Shown here: positions 35,489 to 44,245 of the stretch, piece after piece
Layout of the letters: every line of letters starts with the position of its first letter
How positions within the stretch are numbered: position 1 is the first letter of the stretch
Origin: Leyella stercorea
GTDB lineage: Bacteria; Bacteroidota; Bacteroidia; Bacteroidales; Bacteroidaceae
NCBI RefSeq assembly: GCF_021531355.1
Contig: NZ_JADYTS010000003.1
Location: forward strand, 1-64,000
Length of the DNA stretch: 64,000 nt
Direction of reading: 5' to 3'
Position numbers and translations under genes: made by a program
Notes under the pieces: model-generated
The model's database searches: none
What the model saw: only the letters and a program-made list of their open reading frames with translations
What the model was told of the DNA's origin: nothing

Positions 35489-37951
35489 ATGAATCGTTTA
35501 AATACATTAATATCTAACATGCTCAACAGCATACCTCTCCCCTCCCTGCGGGGGAGGGGCAGGGGGTGGGGCTTCTGTGGCTTCTGCGCCCTTTCTCTCG
35601 CTGCATCCCTCACAGCTTCTGCCCAACGCAGCACAATCAATCTGAAGACATGGCAGTTCTCGCGCGACAGCGTCAACTACAATCCCGTCACTGTTCCGCA
35701 CGACTGGGCTATCAACGGACCCTTCGACAAGAAGTGGGACCTTCAGTTTGTTGCCATTGAGCAGAACGGCGAGAAGGAGAAGACGGAGAAGTCGGGTCGC
35801 TCGGGTGCTCTGCCTTGGATTGGCAGGGGATTCTACAAGACTACCGTCAACTTGAAGCGCTTGCCCAAGACAGCTGTACTGGAGTTTGACGGAGCCATGG
35901 CAGACCCTCATGTGTATATTAATGGTAAGCTTGCGGGCCACTGGGCTTACGGATATAATGCCTTCCGTGTTGATGCTGCGCCATACTTTAAGAAGGGCAG
36001 AAACGAGATTAGCGTGAGTCTCAACAACCGCGAGGAGAGTTCGCGATGGTATCCCGGTGGCGGAATATATCGTCCCGTGCAACTCGTGACTAATGCCGAC
36101 GCAGCCACAATCAATCCTTGGGGCTGCTACTTCCGCACAGAGTCTATTGCCGACGGCAAGGCTGAGGTGAGCATCTGTACCAATATAAACAATGTAGACA
36201 AGACTCTCTCTATAGAAAACCAGCTCGTCGACAATGCTGGCAAGGTGGTGGCGCAGTTCAAACACGGCGACTTCGACGCTCAGGGCAATGTGGTTAAGAC
36301 GCTGACTGTGGACAATGCACAGCTATGGTCGCCCGAATCGCCTTATCTATATAAGCTCGTCACACGCCTGTATCGCAACAACAAGCTTATAGACCAGACT
36401 CAGCAGAAGGTCGGCATACGCACAGTAAGCGTGTCAAGGTATGACGGTTTTCAGCTGAATGGAGTTTCGCGCAAGATAAAGGGAGTGTGTCTGCATCACG
36501 ACCTCGGTCCGATAGGTGCCGCAGTGAACAAGGCTGCACTCATCCGACAGATACGCACGATGAAGGATATGGGTTGCGACGCCATACGCACGGCTCACAA
36601 TATGCCGTCGACATGGCAGATGGAGATATGCGACTCGATGGGTATGATGGTGATGGCTGAGAGTTTCGACATGTGGATTTATCCTAAATGCAAGAACGGA
36701 TATGCCCTCAACTTCAAGCAGTGGGCTGACAAGGACATAGAGAACCTTGTGCTCAACCACCGCAACCATCCCTCAATCATAATGTGGAGCATTGGCAACG
36801 AGATACCAGAACAATGGAGCGAGGAGGGCAGAAATATCTCCAAGCACTTGCAGGACCTTTGCCATAAGTTCGACCCTACACGTCCGGTGACGCAGGGAAT
36901 GGATCGTGCTGAGGATGCCTTGAAATCGGGCTTCGCCCAAGTGATGGACGTTCCGGGATTCAACTATCGTGTACACAAGTACGACAAAAATATAAAACAA
37001 CTGCCTAAGGGATTCCTCCTTGGTTCGGAGACAGCCTCTACAGTCAGCTCACGTGGTGTGTATAAGTTCCCAGTTGAGGCTTCCGACTCGAAGACATATG
37101 CCGATGGACAATGTTCAAGCTATGATGTGGAATATTGTCCGTGGAGCAATCTGCCCGATGATGATTGGCGCATGCAGGACGACCGCGACTATGTGATAGG
37201 CGAGTTCGTATGGACCGGCTACGACTATCTGGGCGAACCGTCGCCCTACGACGAGTATTGGCCGTCGCGCTCGAGCTACTTTGGCATCTGCGACCTTGCG
37301 GGTCTGCCCAAGGACCGTTACTACTTGTATCGCTCACACTGGCGCAAGGACGACGCTACGCTGCACGTTCTGCCGCACTGGACATTCCCCGGACGCGAGG
37401 GCGAGACTACACCGGTGTATTGCTACACGTCGTATCCGATGGCAGAACTCTTCGTCAACGGCAAGAGTCAGGGACGTATTACGAAGAATCTCGGCTCGCG
37501 ACTTGACCGCTACCGTCTGCGTTGGAACAACGTGAAGTACGAGCCGGGCGAGATTCGCGTTGTGGCTTACGACTACGACGGCACGCCTAAGGCAGAAAAG
37601 ACGATACGCACGGCTGGCGCTCCGGCTCGCATCGTGCTGAAAGCCGACCGCAACAGCATCTCGTCGAAGGGCGAAGACCTCTCGTTTGTAACCGTATCGG
37701 TAGTTGACAAGGACGGCAATGCGTGTGCCACGGCTACCAACAAGATGAAATTCCATGTGACGGGCGCTGCCAAGTTCCGCGCAGCCTGCAACGGCGACGC
37801 GACATCGCTCGTGCCATTCAACTCAACCGAAATGCCGCTGTTCAGCGGTGAACTCGTGGTTGTTGTGGAAGGACTGAAGCACGGCACGGCAACGCTCAGC
37901 GTGTCGGCAGAGGGAATGCCAATGGCAACACTACCGATAACGGTAGAATAA
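35489..37951 (+). CDS. GH2 family beta-galactosidase
   Basis: 820 residues. GH2 layout: jelly-roll sugar-binding domain (about 50-215, PHDWAINGPFD, RWYPGGGIYR), immunoglobulin-like domain (to about 315), TIM barrel (GVCLHHDLGPIG onward) with acid/base E438 in SIGNEIPEQW and probable nucleophile E514 in LGSETAS, then a DUF4982-like module (YCYTSYPMAELFVNG). Residues 15-28 (PLPSLRGRGRGWG) derive from a GC-rich intergenic repeat; the true signal peptide seems to start after it (FCGFCALSLAASLTASAQ), so the N-terminus is either repeat-extended or starts at an unusual codon. It should release galactose from imported galacto-oligosaccharides. Confidence 0.92.
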   Translation: MNRLNTLISNMLNSIPLPSLRGRGRGWGFCGFCALSLAASLTASAQRSTINLKTWQFSRDSVNYNPVTVPHDWAINGPFDKKWDLQFVAIEQNGEKEKTEKSGRSGALPWIGRGFYKTTVNLKRLPKTAVLEFDGAMADPHVYINGKLAGHWAYGYNAFRVDAAPYFKKGRNEISVSLNNREESSRWYPGGGIYRPVQLVTNADAATINPWGCYFRTESIADGKAEVSICTNINNVDKTLSIENQLVDNAGKVVAQFKHGDFDAQGNVVKTLTVDNAQLWSPESPYLYKLVTRLYRNNKLIDQTQQKVGIRTVSVSRYDGFQLNGVSRKIKGVCLHHDLGPIGAAVNKAALIRQIRTMKDMGCDAIRTAHNMPSTWQMEICDSMGMMVMAESFDMWIYPKCKNGYALNFKQWADKDIENLVLNHRNHPSIIMWSIGNEIPEQWSEEGRNISKHLQDLCHKFDPTRPVTQGMDRAEDALKSGFAQVMDVPGFNYRVHKYDKNIKQLPKGFLLGSETASTVSSRGVYKFPVEASDSKTYADGQCSSYDVEYCPWSNLPDDDWRMQDDRDYVIGEFVWTGYDYLGEPSPYDEYWPSRSSYFGICDLAGLPKDRYYLYRSHWRKDDATLHVLPHWTFPGREGETTPVYCYTSYPMAELFVNGKSQGRITKNLGSRLDRYRLRWNNVKYEPGEIRVVAYDYDGTPKAEKTIRTAGAPARIVLKADRNSISSKGEDLSFVTVSVVDKDGNACATATNKMKFHVTGAAKFRAACNGDATSLVPFNSTEMPLFSGELVVVVEGLKHGTATLSVSAEGMPMATLPITVE
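35532..35577. repeat. GC-rich repeat inside the 5' end of the GH2 gene
   Basis: The reverse complement is nearly identical over about 45 bp to 38917-38961 (core GCCCCTCCCCCG[TC]AGGGAGG), differing by only a few bases. Confidence 0.85.
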
Positions 37952-38174
37952 TATAGAGAAATTTCGCAAGTTTGCCGCTCGGCTTCGCCGCTTGCTTTGC
38001 AAGAACTTGCTCTGGCAGTAGACAAGTAGACAAGATACAAGTAAACAAGGAGAAATGCTTTTTCTCTAAAAATAGTTGTTTGCAAGGCTTAAACTGGTAA
38101 GGCAAATCTCCTTGTTTACTTGTATACTCGTTTACTGACAGTATGTCGAAGACATACGAAACTTGAGTTATAGA
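37952..38174. other. Spacer after the PUL with an inverted octamer element
   Basis: Holds the paired octamer runs at 38016-38140 and a small GTATGTC/GACATAC inverted repeat at about 38141-38157; no gene. Confidence 0.6.
38016..38140. repeat. Inverted pair of octamer runs between convergent genes
   Basis: Left arm 38016-38053 (AGTAGACA AGTAGACA AGATACAA GTAAACAA GGAGA) pairs with right arm 38107-38140 (TCTCC TTGTTTAC TTGTATAC TCGTTTAC TGAC). The spacer is 53 bp. It could act as a bidirectional terminator for the PUL. Confidence 0.75.
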
Positions 38175-38495
38175 TTAATCTGATACGGGGCGGACGACGA
38201 GTCCGTATGCACGGTTTGCTCCGCTGTATTTGGTCTCTACCTTTGTTTTGTTTACATACATATAGTAGGCGTGCTTTGGGTCAGTGGTGTAGAGCGACGA
38301 CGACCAATAGGCACAAAGTGTACCTTTGCTTTCGCGTTGTATGTTTCGTACGTCGCCTGCTGCGGGGAAGAATACGCGCTTGGTGCGGTCGGCTGAGGCT
38401 ACGCACAGCACGCCACTGACGCTGTATGTAGTGCCGTCAATGGTCTTGGGGGCTTCAATCCAGGAATGTGCGTAATGATTGAGTTTTTCACACCT
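38175..38495 (-). pseudogene. C-terminal fragment of a FISUMP-like surface protein
   Basis: An open minus-strand frame of about 106 codons starting right after a stop and ending in GTLCAYWSSSLYTT, AYYMYV and AYGLVVRPVSD. That YWSS...RPV ending is typical of the Fibrobacter-succinogenes-major-paralogous-like domains on Bacteroidota exported proteins. The N-terminus and signal peptide are absent, so this is a remnant; a shorter GTG-initiated ORF (from 38411) is unlikely to be a gene. Confidence 0.55.
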
Positions 38496-38544
38496 CTACC
38501 TCTCACTTTGGAGCGCTGCTCCATGACAATATTTGCATTTTCTA

Positions 38545-38610
38545 TCGCTCAAAACTACGAGTTGAACGCACAAGGAATTCCTTGGCTCGGAATTCGTGAG
38601 TTTTGAGCGA
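38545..38610. repeat. 66-bp inverted repeat
   Basis: TCGCTCAAAACT (38545-38556) pairs with AGTTTTGAGCGA (38599-38610); the palindrome AAGGAATTCCTT (38572-38583) is near the centre. Confidence 0.75.
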
Positions 38611-38704
38611 TTTGTGTTATGTGGCTTATAGTCAGTAAGTTATAATGTTTGCGGCTTCGGCGGACAATTTTTAGCGAAGCAAAAATGCTTCTTTTTGTTT
38701 CAAC

Positions 38705-38785
38705 GGGACTCCTTTTGCCTTCTCACTGTAGTCCTTTTAGAAGTCAAAAGGGCTACAGTTGCATAGCAAAAGGACTACATTTGGA
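38705..38785. repeat. Array of four CAAAAGGRCTACA motifs in alternating orientation
   Basis: Two copies lie on the minus strand (near 38708-38717 and 38727-38740) and two on the plus strand (GTCAAAAGGGCTACA and GCAAAAGGACTACAT). Spacing is irregular. It precedes an AraC-family gene and may be a regulator binding array or a folded RNA. Confidence 0.65.
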
Positions 38786-38916
38786 AGTGAAAGAAGCTCC
38801 GAATTGGGAGTAGGGTGGTGTCGGGCACAGTAAAAACCACTAAAAACGCTCTCTCCAATCTCTATAATCGATTTTTCATTTGTAACACTTTTTTACTGCC
38901 TGTACAATATTTGCAT

Positions 38917-38961
38917 GAAGCCCCACCCCCTTGCCCCTCCCCCGTAGGGAGGGGAGTGGTA
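38917..38961. repeat. GC-rich palindromic repeat, best-preserved copy
   Basis: GAAGCCCCACCCCC, then GCCCCTCCCCCGTAGGGAGG; near-identical (inverted) to the sequence inside the GH2 gene at 35532-35577. Confidence 0.8.
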
Positions 38962-38990
38962 TGATTTGTAAGCTTGTGTAGGAGGAGAGT

Positions 38991-39154
38991 GTGTCAAAAC
39001 AGAAGTTAGAGGAAGTTTGGGCTTTGCCCGTAGTTAATAGAAGTTAGCGGACATATGTATAAATTGCTGAAAGACAAAGCATTTGTCCGTTAACTTCCAT
39101 TCATCGTAGATGGATTAACTTCTTCTTAACTTCCTCTAACTCCTATTCTGACAC
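38991..39154. repeat. Nested long stem-loop built from GAAGTTA-type units
   Basis: GTGTCA (38991) pairs with TGACAC (39149); AGTTAGAGGAAGTT (39004-39017) pairs exactly with AACTTCCTCTAACT (39128-39141); an inner hairpin uses GAAGTTA-CGGACA and TGTCCGTTAACTTC. The right arm covers the last codons and stop of the AraC gene at 39136. Confidence 0.8.
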
Positions 39155-39990
39155 GCCCTCCTTCTGAACTGTTGCGGTGTCATGCCCGTGTGCTGCTTGA
39201 AGTAGCGGCAGAAGAACGATAGGTCGCTGAAGTGATAGTCCCAAGCTATTTGTTTTATGGATTTCTCCTCGGTGGTGAGCGACTGCTTTATCTGCAACAC
39301 CACATACTGATTGATAATAGTCTTGATGGTGTGGCTGGTGATGCGCTGCGTCACCATGTTAAGGTATTTGGGCGAGATGTTGAGCAGTTCGGCGTAGAAG
39401 CTTACGTCGCGCGACTCGCGGTAGCGGTGCTCCAGTTCGCGCATAAATCGGTTGAAGAGTTCCTTGGTGCGTGGTGTGCCGTTATCCGTAGTGCGCTTTA
39501 TCGGGTTGCGATACAGATAGTCGTAGAATCCGAGGAAGAAAGCCTTCAGCTGCAGCAGCACCAGTTGGTCGAGACAGGTGCAGCCCTCCTGCTCGAAGTA
39601 CATACGTAGCAGTGCGAACATATTGCTCACGATGCTTGTCAGCGTGGCCGACTCGGTACGGCAACGGTCGGCCTTCAGTTCGGAGTATACGGTATGCTCC
39701 AGTTGCAGACTGGCTTCGCGCAGCAGCGAGGCGGCATAGCGCAGCGTCTCCGCCTTGAACTCCTCGCTCTTGCTTGTTATCGACACCACGTCGCTCGGAA
39801 ACAGCGTTATCACCGCGCCGGGATTCAGCCGCCATTCCGTGAAGTTCACCCTGATGTCAGCCTCGCCCTCCCTGCATAGCATAATCATTCCGTAGTCGAT
39901 CACTACGTACTCGCCCAGCCATTCGTCCAGACTGCGCGTCTTGAGTGAAGCCTGGCGGTTGGGGCGCATTTCTATATCCTTCAGTTCCAT
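39136..39990 (-). CDS. AraC-family transcriptional regulator
   Basis: 284 residues. The N-terminal cupin-like sensor (about 20-110) is followed by the DNA-binding domain: first HTH around VSFYAELLNISPKYLNMVTQ, second around SIKQIAWDYHFSDLSFFCRYFKQHTGMTPQQFR. The last residues (CQNRS and stop) are encoded by the arm of a GAAGTTA-type repeat. The gene is divergent from the TolC/HlyD/MFS operon across 189 bp, so it probably controls that efflux operon. The inducer is unknown. Confidence 0.9.
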   Translation of the reverse strand: MELKDIEMRPNRQASLKTRSLDEWLGEYVVIDYGMIMLCREGEADIRVNFTEWRLNPGAVITLFPSDVVSITSKSEEFKAETLRYAASLLREASLQLEHTVYSELKADRCRTESATLTSIVSNMFALLRMYFEQEGCTCLDQLVLLQLKAFFLGFYDYLYRNPIKRTTDNGTPRTKELFNRFMRELEHRYRESRDVSFYAELLNISPKYLNMVTQRITSHTIKTIINQYVVLQIKQSLTTEEKSIKQIAWDYHFSDLSFFCRYFKQHTGMTPQQFRRRACQNRS

Positions 39991-40072
39991 ATATGTAAAT
40001 AATCAGATGCGAGTATTCTGTTTTATGCTGCAAATATCGCTATTTTAGATGATAAAACGGCATAATAGTTCC

Positions 40073-40099
40073 GAAATATCCCATTCCTGTGGATATTTC
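40073..40099. promoter_or_regulatory. Inverted repeat in the AraC/efflux divergent spacer
   Basis: GAAATATCC (40073-40081) and GGATATTTC (40091-40099), 9-bp spacer. Candidate operator for the divergent AraC regulator; TTTG (40108) and TAACTTAG (40127) just downstream are imperfect promoter boxes. Confidence 0.5.
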
Positions 40100-40179
40100 A
40101 TAAATCATTTGCGTTGCGAAAATGCGTAACTTAGCACTCGCAAAATCAATGTATTTTTATTTTAAGCATCATCGTAATA

Positions 40180-41487
40180 ATGAAGAAAAGATTATTATGC
40201 GCTGTCTGCGTATGTCTGTTTTCGTTTGGAAGTGGCATGGCTCAGACACAGCGCAGCATGACAATTGACCAACTATTCAGTCTGATTGAGAGCGGCAGCA
40301 ATGTGCTCACGGCGCAGAAGACGGGCGTCGACGTAGCCAGCCGTGCCGTGGAGGAGGCCAAGAGCAAGCGCCTGCCCGACATCAACGCATCGCTGTCGGC
40401 AAGCTACAACGGCAACGTGCTCATGACCGACCGCGACTTCTCAAACGCCAAGGGCATAACACAGCCCCACTTCGGCAACTCCTTTGCGCTTGAGGCGCAG
40501 CAGGTGGTGTATGCAGGCGGAGCCATAAATAGCGGCATACGACTCGCCGAACTGCAGAAGGCACGTAGCGAGAACTCAGTACAGATGACTCGCAACCAGA
40601 TGCGATTTGTCGCTCTTGGACAGTATCTGGAGCTGATGAAACTCAGCAACGGCATCAAAGTGTACGACAGCAACATCACGCTGACCTCAAAACTGATTGA
40701 CGACATCAAGTCAAGACAGAAGCAGGGCATGGCACTGAAGAACGACGTGACACGATACGAGCTGCAAATGGAGTCGCTCAGACTCGGCAAGCGACGCCTG
40801 GAGGACCAGAAGGGCATCGCAAACCACCAACTTTGCAACACGCTCGGGCTTACTGATGTTGACATTGTGCCCGACATGAATCTTGAAGCCATTGGCGACA
40901 ACCTCGATTCGGAGCAATTGCTGCAAACCGAAGCAGCTAATCTTTCGCCCGTATTGCAGCAGACGGCTATCGACGTGAAGATGGCTGAACAGCAGCTGAA
41001 GCTGAGCAAGAGCGAACTCCTGCCCAAGATAGCCGTCGTAGCAGCCGACAACTTCGCCGGACCGTTTACTTACGACATTCCGCCAATCGACAAGAACTTC
41101 AATATATGGTACGTAGGTGTGGGTGTGAAATATTCGCTCAGTTCGCTCTTCAAGGCCAACAAGACCATTCGCCGAGCCAAGGAGCAGCTGCGACTGAGCA
41201 ACACCGCCCACAGCGTTGCCGCCGAAACTGTCAACAACAACATGCAGCAGGCGTATACAATGCACAAGCAATCGTTTGTAGAACTGCGCACTCAGCAGAA
41301 GAGTGTGGAGCTGGCACAGCAGAACTATCAGGTCGTGAACAATCGCTATCTGAACCAGCTGGCACTCATCACCGACATGATCGACGCGTCGAACATAAAG
41401 CTCAACGCCGAACTGCAGGAAGTGAACGCACGCATCAACATAGCCTATACTTACTACAACGTACGCTATGTGGCAGGAAACATATAA
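40180..41487 (+). CDS. TolC-family outer-membrane efflux protein
   Basis: 435 residues with a signal peptide ending GMAQ (about 21). Two long helical-hairpin halves separated by beta strands, with QTEAANLSPVLQQTAIDVKMAEQQLKL and VNNRYLNQLALITDMIDASN, are typical of the OEP/TolC fold. It forms the outer-membrane duct of a tripartite pump and is first in an operon with the HlyD adaptor (57 bp downstream) and an MFS pump. Confidence 0.92.
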   Translation: MKKRLLCAVCVCLFSFGSGMAQTQRSMTIDQLFSLIESGSNVLTAQKTGVDVASRAVEEAKSKRLPDINASLSASYNGNVLMTDRDFSNAKGITQPHFGNSFALEAQQVVYAGGAINSGIRLAELQKARSENSVQMTRNQMRFVALGQYLELMKLSNGIKVYDSNITLTSKLIDDIKSRQKQGMALKNDVTRYELQMESLRLGKRRLEDQKGIANHQLCNTLGLTDVDIVPDMNLEAIGDNLDSEQLLQTEAANLSPVLQQTAIDVKMAEQQLKLSKSELLPKIAVVAADNFAGPFTYDIPPIDKNFNIWYVGVGVKYSLSSLFKANKTIRRAKEQLRLSNTAHSVAAETVNNNMQQAYTMHKQSFVELRTQQKSVELAQQNYQVVNNRYLNQLALITDMIDASNIKLNAELQEVNARINIAYTYYNVRYVAGNI

Positions 41488-41543
41488 AAATATCGGTAGG
41501 AAACAAACAATAATGACAACACCAATAAAATAACAATAACGAC

Positions 41544-42572
41544 ATGGACAAGAAACTTTTGCGAACCATATACAACATCTTCGTACTCGTACTGCTGCTC
41601 ATCGGAGCATGGCTTGTGGTGAATCATTTCGTGCATTTCGGCGACGGCGAGTTCACCGACAACGCCACCGTGCAGCAGCACATCACACCCGTCAACACAC
41701 GTGTGGGCGGATTCATCAAGGAGATACGATTTAACGAATATCAGCCCGTACACAAGGGCGACACTCTCGTGATTATTGAGGACAGCGAGTTCCGCCTTCA
41801 GCTGGCGCAGGCCGAGGCAAACTTGCAGCGCGAAATGGCTGGCGGTGAGGCCACGACTTCGGGCATCGGCGTGACACGTCAGAACATGAGCGTGTCGGAT
41901 GCCGGCATAGACGAGGCTCGTGTACGGCTCGACAACGCACGCCAGGACGACCAGCGCTACGCCCAACTGCTCAAAGCCGACGCTGTGACACAGCAGCAGT
42001 ACGACCAGATACACACCAACTATCTCGCTGCCAAGGCTCGCTATGAGCAGGTGGTGCGCAGCCGTGCCACACTGAACCGTGTCGAGCAGGAGCAGGGCCA
42101 TCGTCTGTCGCAGAACAAGGCTGCCATCGACGTGGCGCAGGCACAGATCAAGCTCGCCCGACTCAACCTCTCGTACACCGTCATCACGGCTACAGCCGAC
42201 GGCGTGGTGGGCAAGAAGAACATACATGTAGGGCAGCTCGTGCAGCCCGGTCAGGCCATGGTCGACATCGTGGACAATTCCGAACTGTGGGTAGTGGCAA
42301 ATTATCGCGAGACCCAACTGCCCGGTATCAGCCTCGGAGCAAAGGTGAGCATCAAGGCGGACGCTGTGCCCGACGTAGAGTTTGAGGGCACCGTGGAGCG
42401 CATAAGCGACGCTACGGGTTCGGCTTTCTCCGTGATTCCGCAGGACAATGCAACGGGCAATTTCGTCAAGGTGGAGCAGCGCATTCCGGTGCGCATACAT
42501 CTTAAAGGCGACAAGGCGAACATAGCCAGACTGCGTGCAGGCATGAACGTGGAATGTACTGTCAACAAATAG
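41544..42572 (+). CDS. HlyD/EmrA-type membrane fusion protein
   Basis: 342 residues. One N-terminal membrane anchor (about 10-28), then the first half of the biotinyl-lipoyl domain (ITPVNTRVGGFIKEIRFNEYQPVHKGDTLVII), a long coiled coil (about 85-205), the second lipoyl half (LSYTVITATADGVVGKKNIHVGQLV) and a beta-barrel. It links the MFS pump to the TolC-like duct. The MFS start follows six bases after its stop. Confidence 0.93.
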   Translation: MDKKLLRTIYNIFVLVLLLIGAWLVVNHFVHFGDGEFTDNATVQQHITPVNTRVGGFIKEIRFNEYQPVHKGDTLVIIEDSEFRLQLAQAEANLQREMAGGEATTSGIGVTRQNMSVSDAGIDEARVRLDNARQDDQRYAQLLKADAVTQQQYDQIHTNYLAAKARYEQVVRSRATLNRVEQEQGHRLSQNKAAIDVAQAQIKLARLNLSYTVITATADGVVGKKNIHVGQLVQPGQAMVDIVDNSELWVVANYRETQLPGISLGAKVSIKADAVPDVEFEGTVERISDATGSAFSVIPQDNATGNFVKVEQRIPVRIHLKGDKANIARLRAGMNVECTVNK

Positions 42573-42577
42573 CGCCT

Positions 42578-44245
42578 ATGGACAACAACACTAATAACAA
42601 GCATGCGGCTGGCGGACCTCCCATGACGTTCGCCATGCCCATGTATCACGACTTTGTGCCCAAGTGGATAAGGCCGTGGATATACGTCGTTCTGGCGTTC
42701 TGCTTCCAGCTGTCCAACGGCATGTATCTGGGTGCAATGAACAATATAGTGGGCGAGTGGGGCATAATGCGCGAGGACGTGCAGATGTGTCTATACGCCA
42801 CACTCATCGGTATGGCGCTATACTTCCCCGTACTCTTCCGCATGAAGTTCCGCTTCAGCAACAAGCTGCTGCTCATGATGTCTGCCGCCGTGATTGTAGT
42901 GTGCAATATTTTGGCAACATTCCGTATGCCGCTGCCGCTGCTGTGGGCGCTGTGTGTGGTGTGCGGCATGGCTAAGATACAAGGCACCTTCGAGTGTATG
43001 TCGAACATTCAGCTGTGGATGACGCCCAAGCGTGACTTCGGCGTCTTCTTCCCTATACTGCACATCATTCTGCTCAGCTCCATTGAGGTGGCTGGCTATC
43101 TTGCCGCATGGTTTGCCTTCGACATGCACTGGACCTACATGCACTGGCTCGTCATGGCGCTGATGCTCGTCGTTCTGCTTGTGCAGGCGCTGCTGACGTG
43201 GCCCTTCCACGCCATGCCGCAGATTGTTCCGCTCAAGGGCATCGACTGGATGGGTGCGCTGCTGTGGTGTGCGCTGTGGCTGCAGGTGGCTTGGCTGCTC
43301 AACTATGGCGACTGGCTCGACTGGTGGCACTCGTCCGACTTCCGCCTTGTCATGGGCACTATGCTCATCACACTCGCCGTGTGTCTGCAACGCATGATGC
43401 ACCATCCCAAGCCGTACATCGAACCTGCCATGTGGACCTATCACAATGTGGTGCCCGTCATACTGCTCATCGGAGTGGTGGAGGCGCTTTTCTCGTGCGA
43501 GCATGTGCTCGAAATGGTGTACTACGAGGAGGTGATGCACTACGCCGACCATACCTACGAGGCGCTCAACCAGTGGTCGCTGCCGGGCATTGTGGCAGGA
43601 TGTCTGTTCTCGATAGGCTGGCTCAAGCTGATGCGATGGAATGTGTACAAGCTGATAGCGCTGGCGCTGGTGGCGTTCTGCATCTATGCCGGCGGATTCT
43701 ACGTGCTCGTCGACTCCAACATCAGCATCGAACAGCTGCGCATACCAATCCTCTGGCGCGGATTCAGCTACGCCGTTCTGTGCATTTCTTTTATGTGGTG
43801 TCTGCATGCCATCATGTCGTTCGAACACTTCTTCCAGGCGTTGTCGGTGTTCAACGTGCTGCACATGTTTGTCGGCGGACTCGTCGGTGCGGCGCTGCAC
43901 GGACGTGGCATGAAGTATTACGTTGCCGACGGATTTGCCCGTTGTTCGGGTTATGTCGACAGCGTGCGCATGAGTGCCAGGGCGGTCGACTTTCCGCAGA
44001 TGATGAATGGTATTGTGGAGGGATTTCTGGCGCAAAGCGTCAAGATTATGTTCGGATGGACTCTGATAGCCGGACTCTTCTTTGCTGTCCTCATGCTGTT
44101 GTGGGATATCCCGATGGTACGCCATCAGGTGAAGCACATTCCGGCATGGCCCGTAGTGGGAATGAGAGTGTTGCGCGGTGTGCAACGACAGCGACGGCTG
44201 AAGCGGCTGCGCCACTTGCGGCGGAGTTTGAGAGTTGAGAGTTGA
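42578..44245 (+). CDS. MFS efflux permease (EmrB/DHA2-like)
   Basis: About 555 residues from the ATG at 42578 (an earlier in-frame ATG overlaps the HlyD gene). Around 14 membrane helices can be counted, starting WIYVVLAFCFQLSNGMYLGAM and ending FGWTLIAGLFFAVLMLLW, consistent with the DHA2/EmrB group that partners HlyD and TolC proteins. The basic C-terminal tail ends in RSLRVES, whose last codons and stop come from the GAGTTGA heptamer run that begins at 44226. Likely a drug or bile-stress exporter; the substrate is not known. Confidence 0.82.
   Translation: MDNNTNNKHAAGGPPMTFAMPMYHDFVPKWIRPWIYVVLAFCFQLSNGMYLGAMNNIVGEWGIMREDVQMCLYATLIGMALYFPVLFRMKFRFSNKLLLMMSAAVIVVCNILATFRMPLPLLWALCVVCGMAKIQGTFECMSNIQLWMTPKRDFGVFFPILHIILLSSIEVAGYLAAWFAFDMHWTYMHWLVMALMLVVLLVQALLTWPFHAMPQIVPLKGIDWMGALLWCALWLQVAWLLNYGDWLDWWHSSDFRLVMGTMLITLAVCLQRMMHHPKPYIEPAMWTYHNVVPVILLIGVVEALFSCEHVLEMVYYEEVMHYADHTYEALNQWSLPGIVAGCLFSIGWLKLMRWNVYKLIALALVAFCIYAGGFYVLVDSNISIEQLRIPILWRGFSYAVLCISFMWCLHAIMSFEHFFQALSVFNVLHMFVGGLVGAALHGRGMKYYVADGFARCSGYVDSVRMSARAVDFPQMMNGIVEGFLAQSVKIMFGWTLIAGLFFAVLMLLWDIPMVRHQVKHIPAWPVVGMRVLRGVQRQRRLKRLRHLRRSLRVES

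Larger units (their letters stand above)
38496..39135. other. 640-bp non-coding region packed with repeats
   Basis: No gene in any frame. It contains an inverted repeat (38545-38610), an array of alternating CAAAAGGACTACA-type motifs (38705-38785), a GC-rich repeat (38917-38961) and a long stem-loop (38991-39154) that reaches into the AraC gene end. Confidence 0.7.

Noticed and set aside
19723-37951. PL8 lyase as a member of the galactan PUL
   Set aside because: It is separated by an RluA-type gene and the regulator, has its own promoter and a different substrate class.
38705-38785. Possible CRISPR array
   Set aside because: Motifs alternate in orientation with short uneven spacing and no cas genes are present.
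41466-42500. 344-residue minus-strand ORF antisense to the HlyD gene
   Set aside because: It is a frame shadow of a clear HlyD-family adaptor and has no recognisable features.
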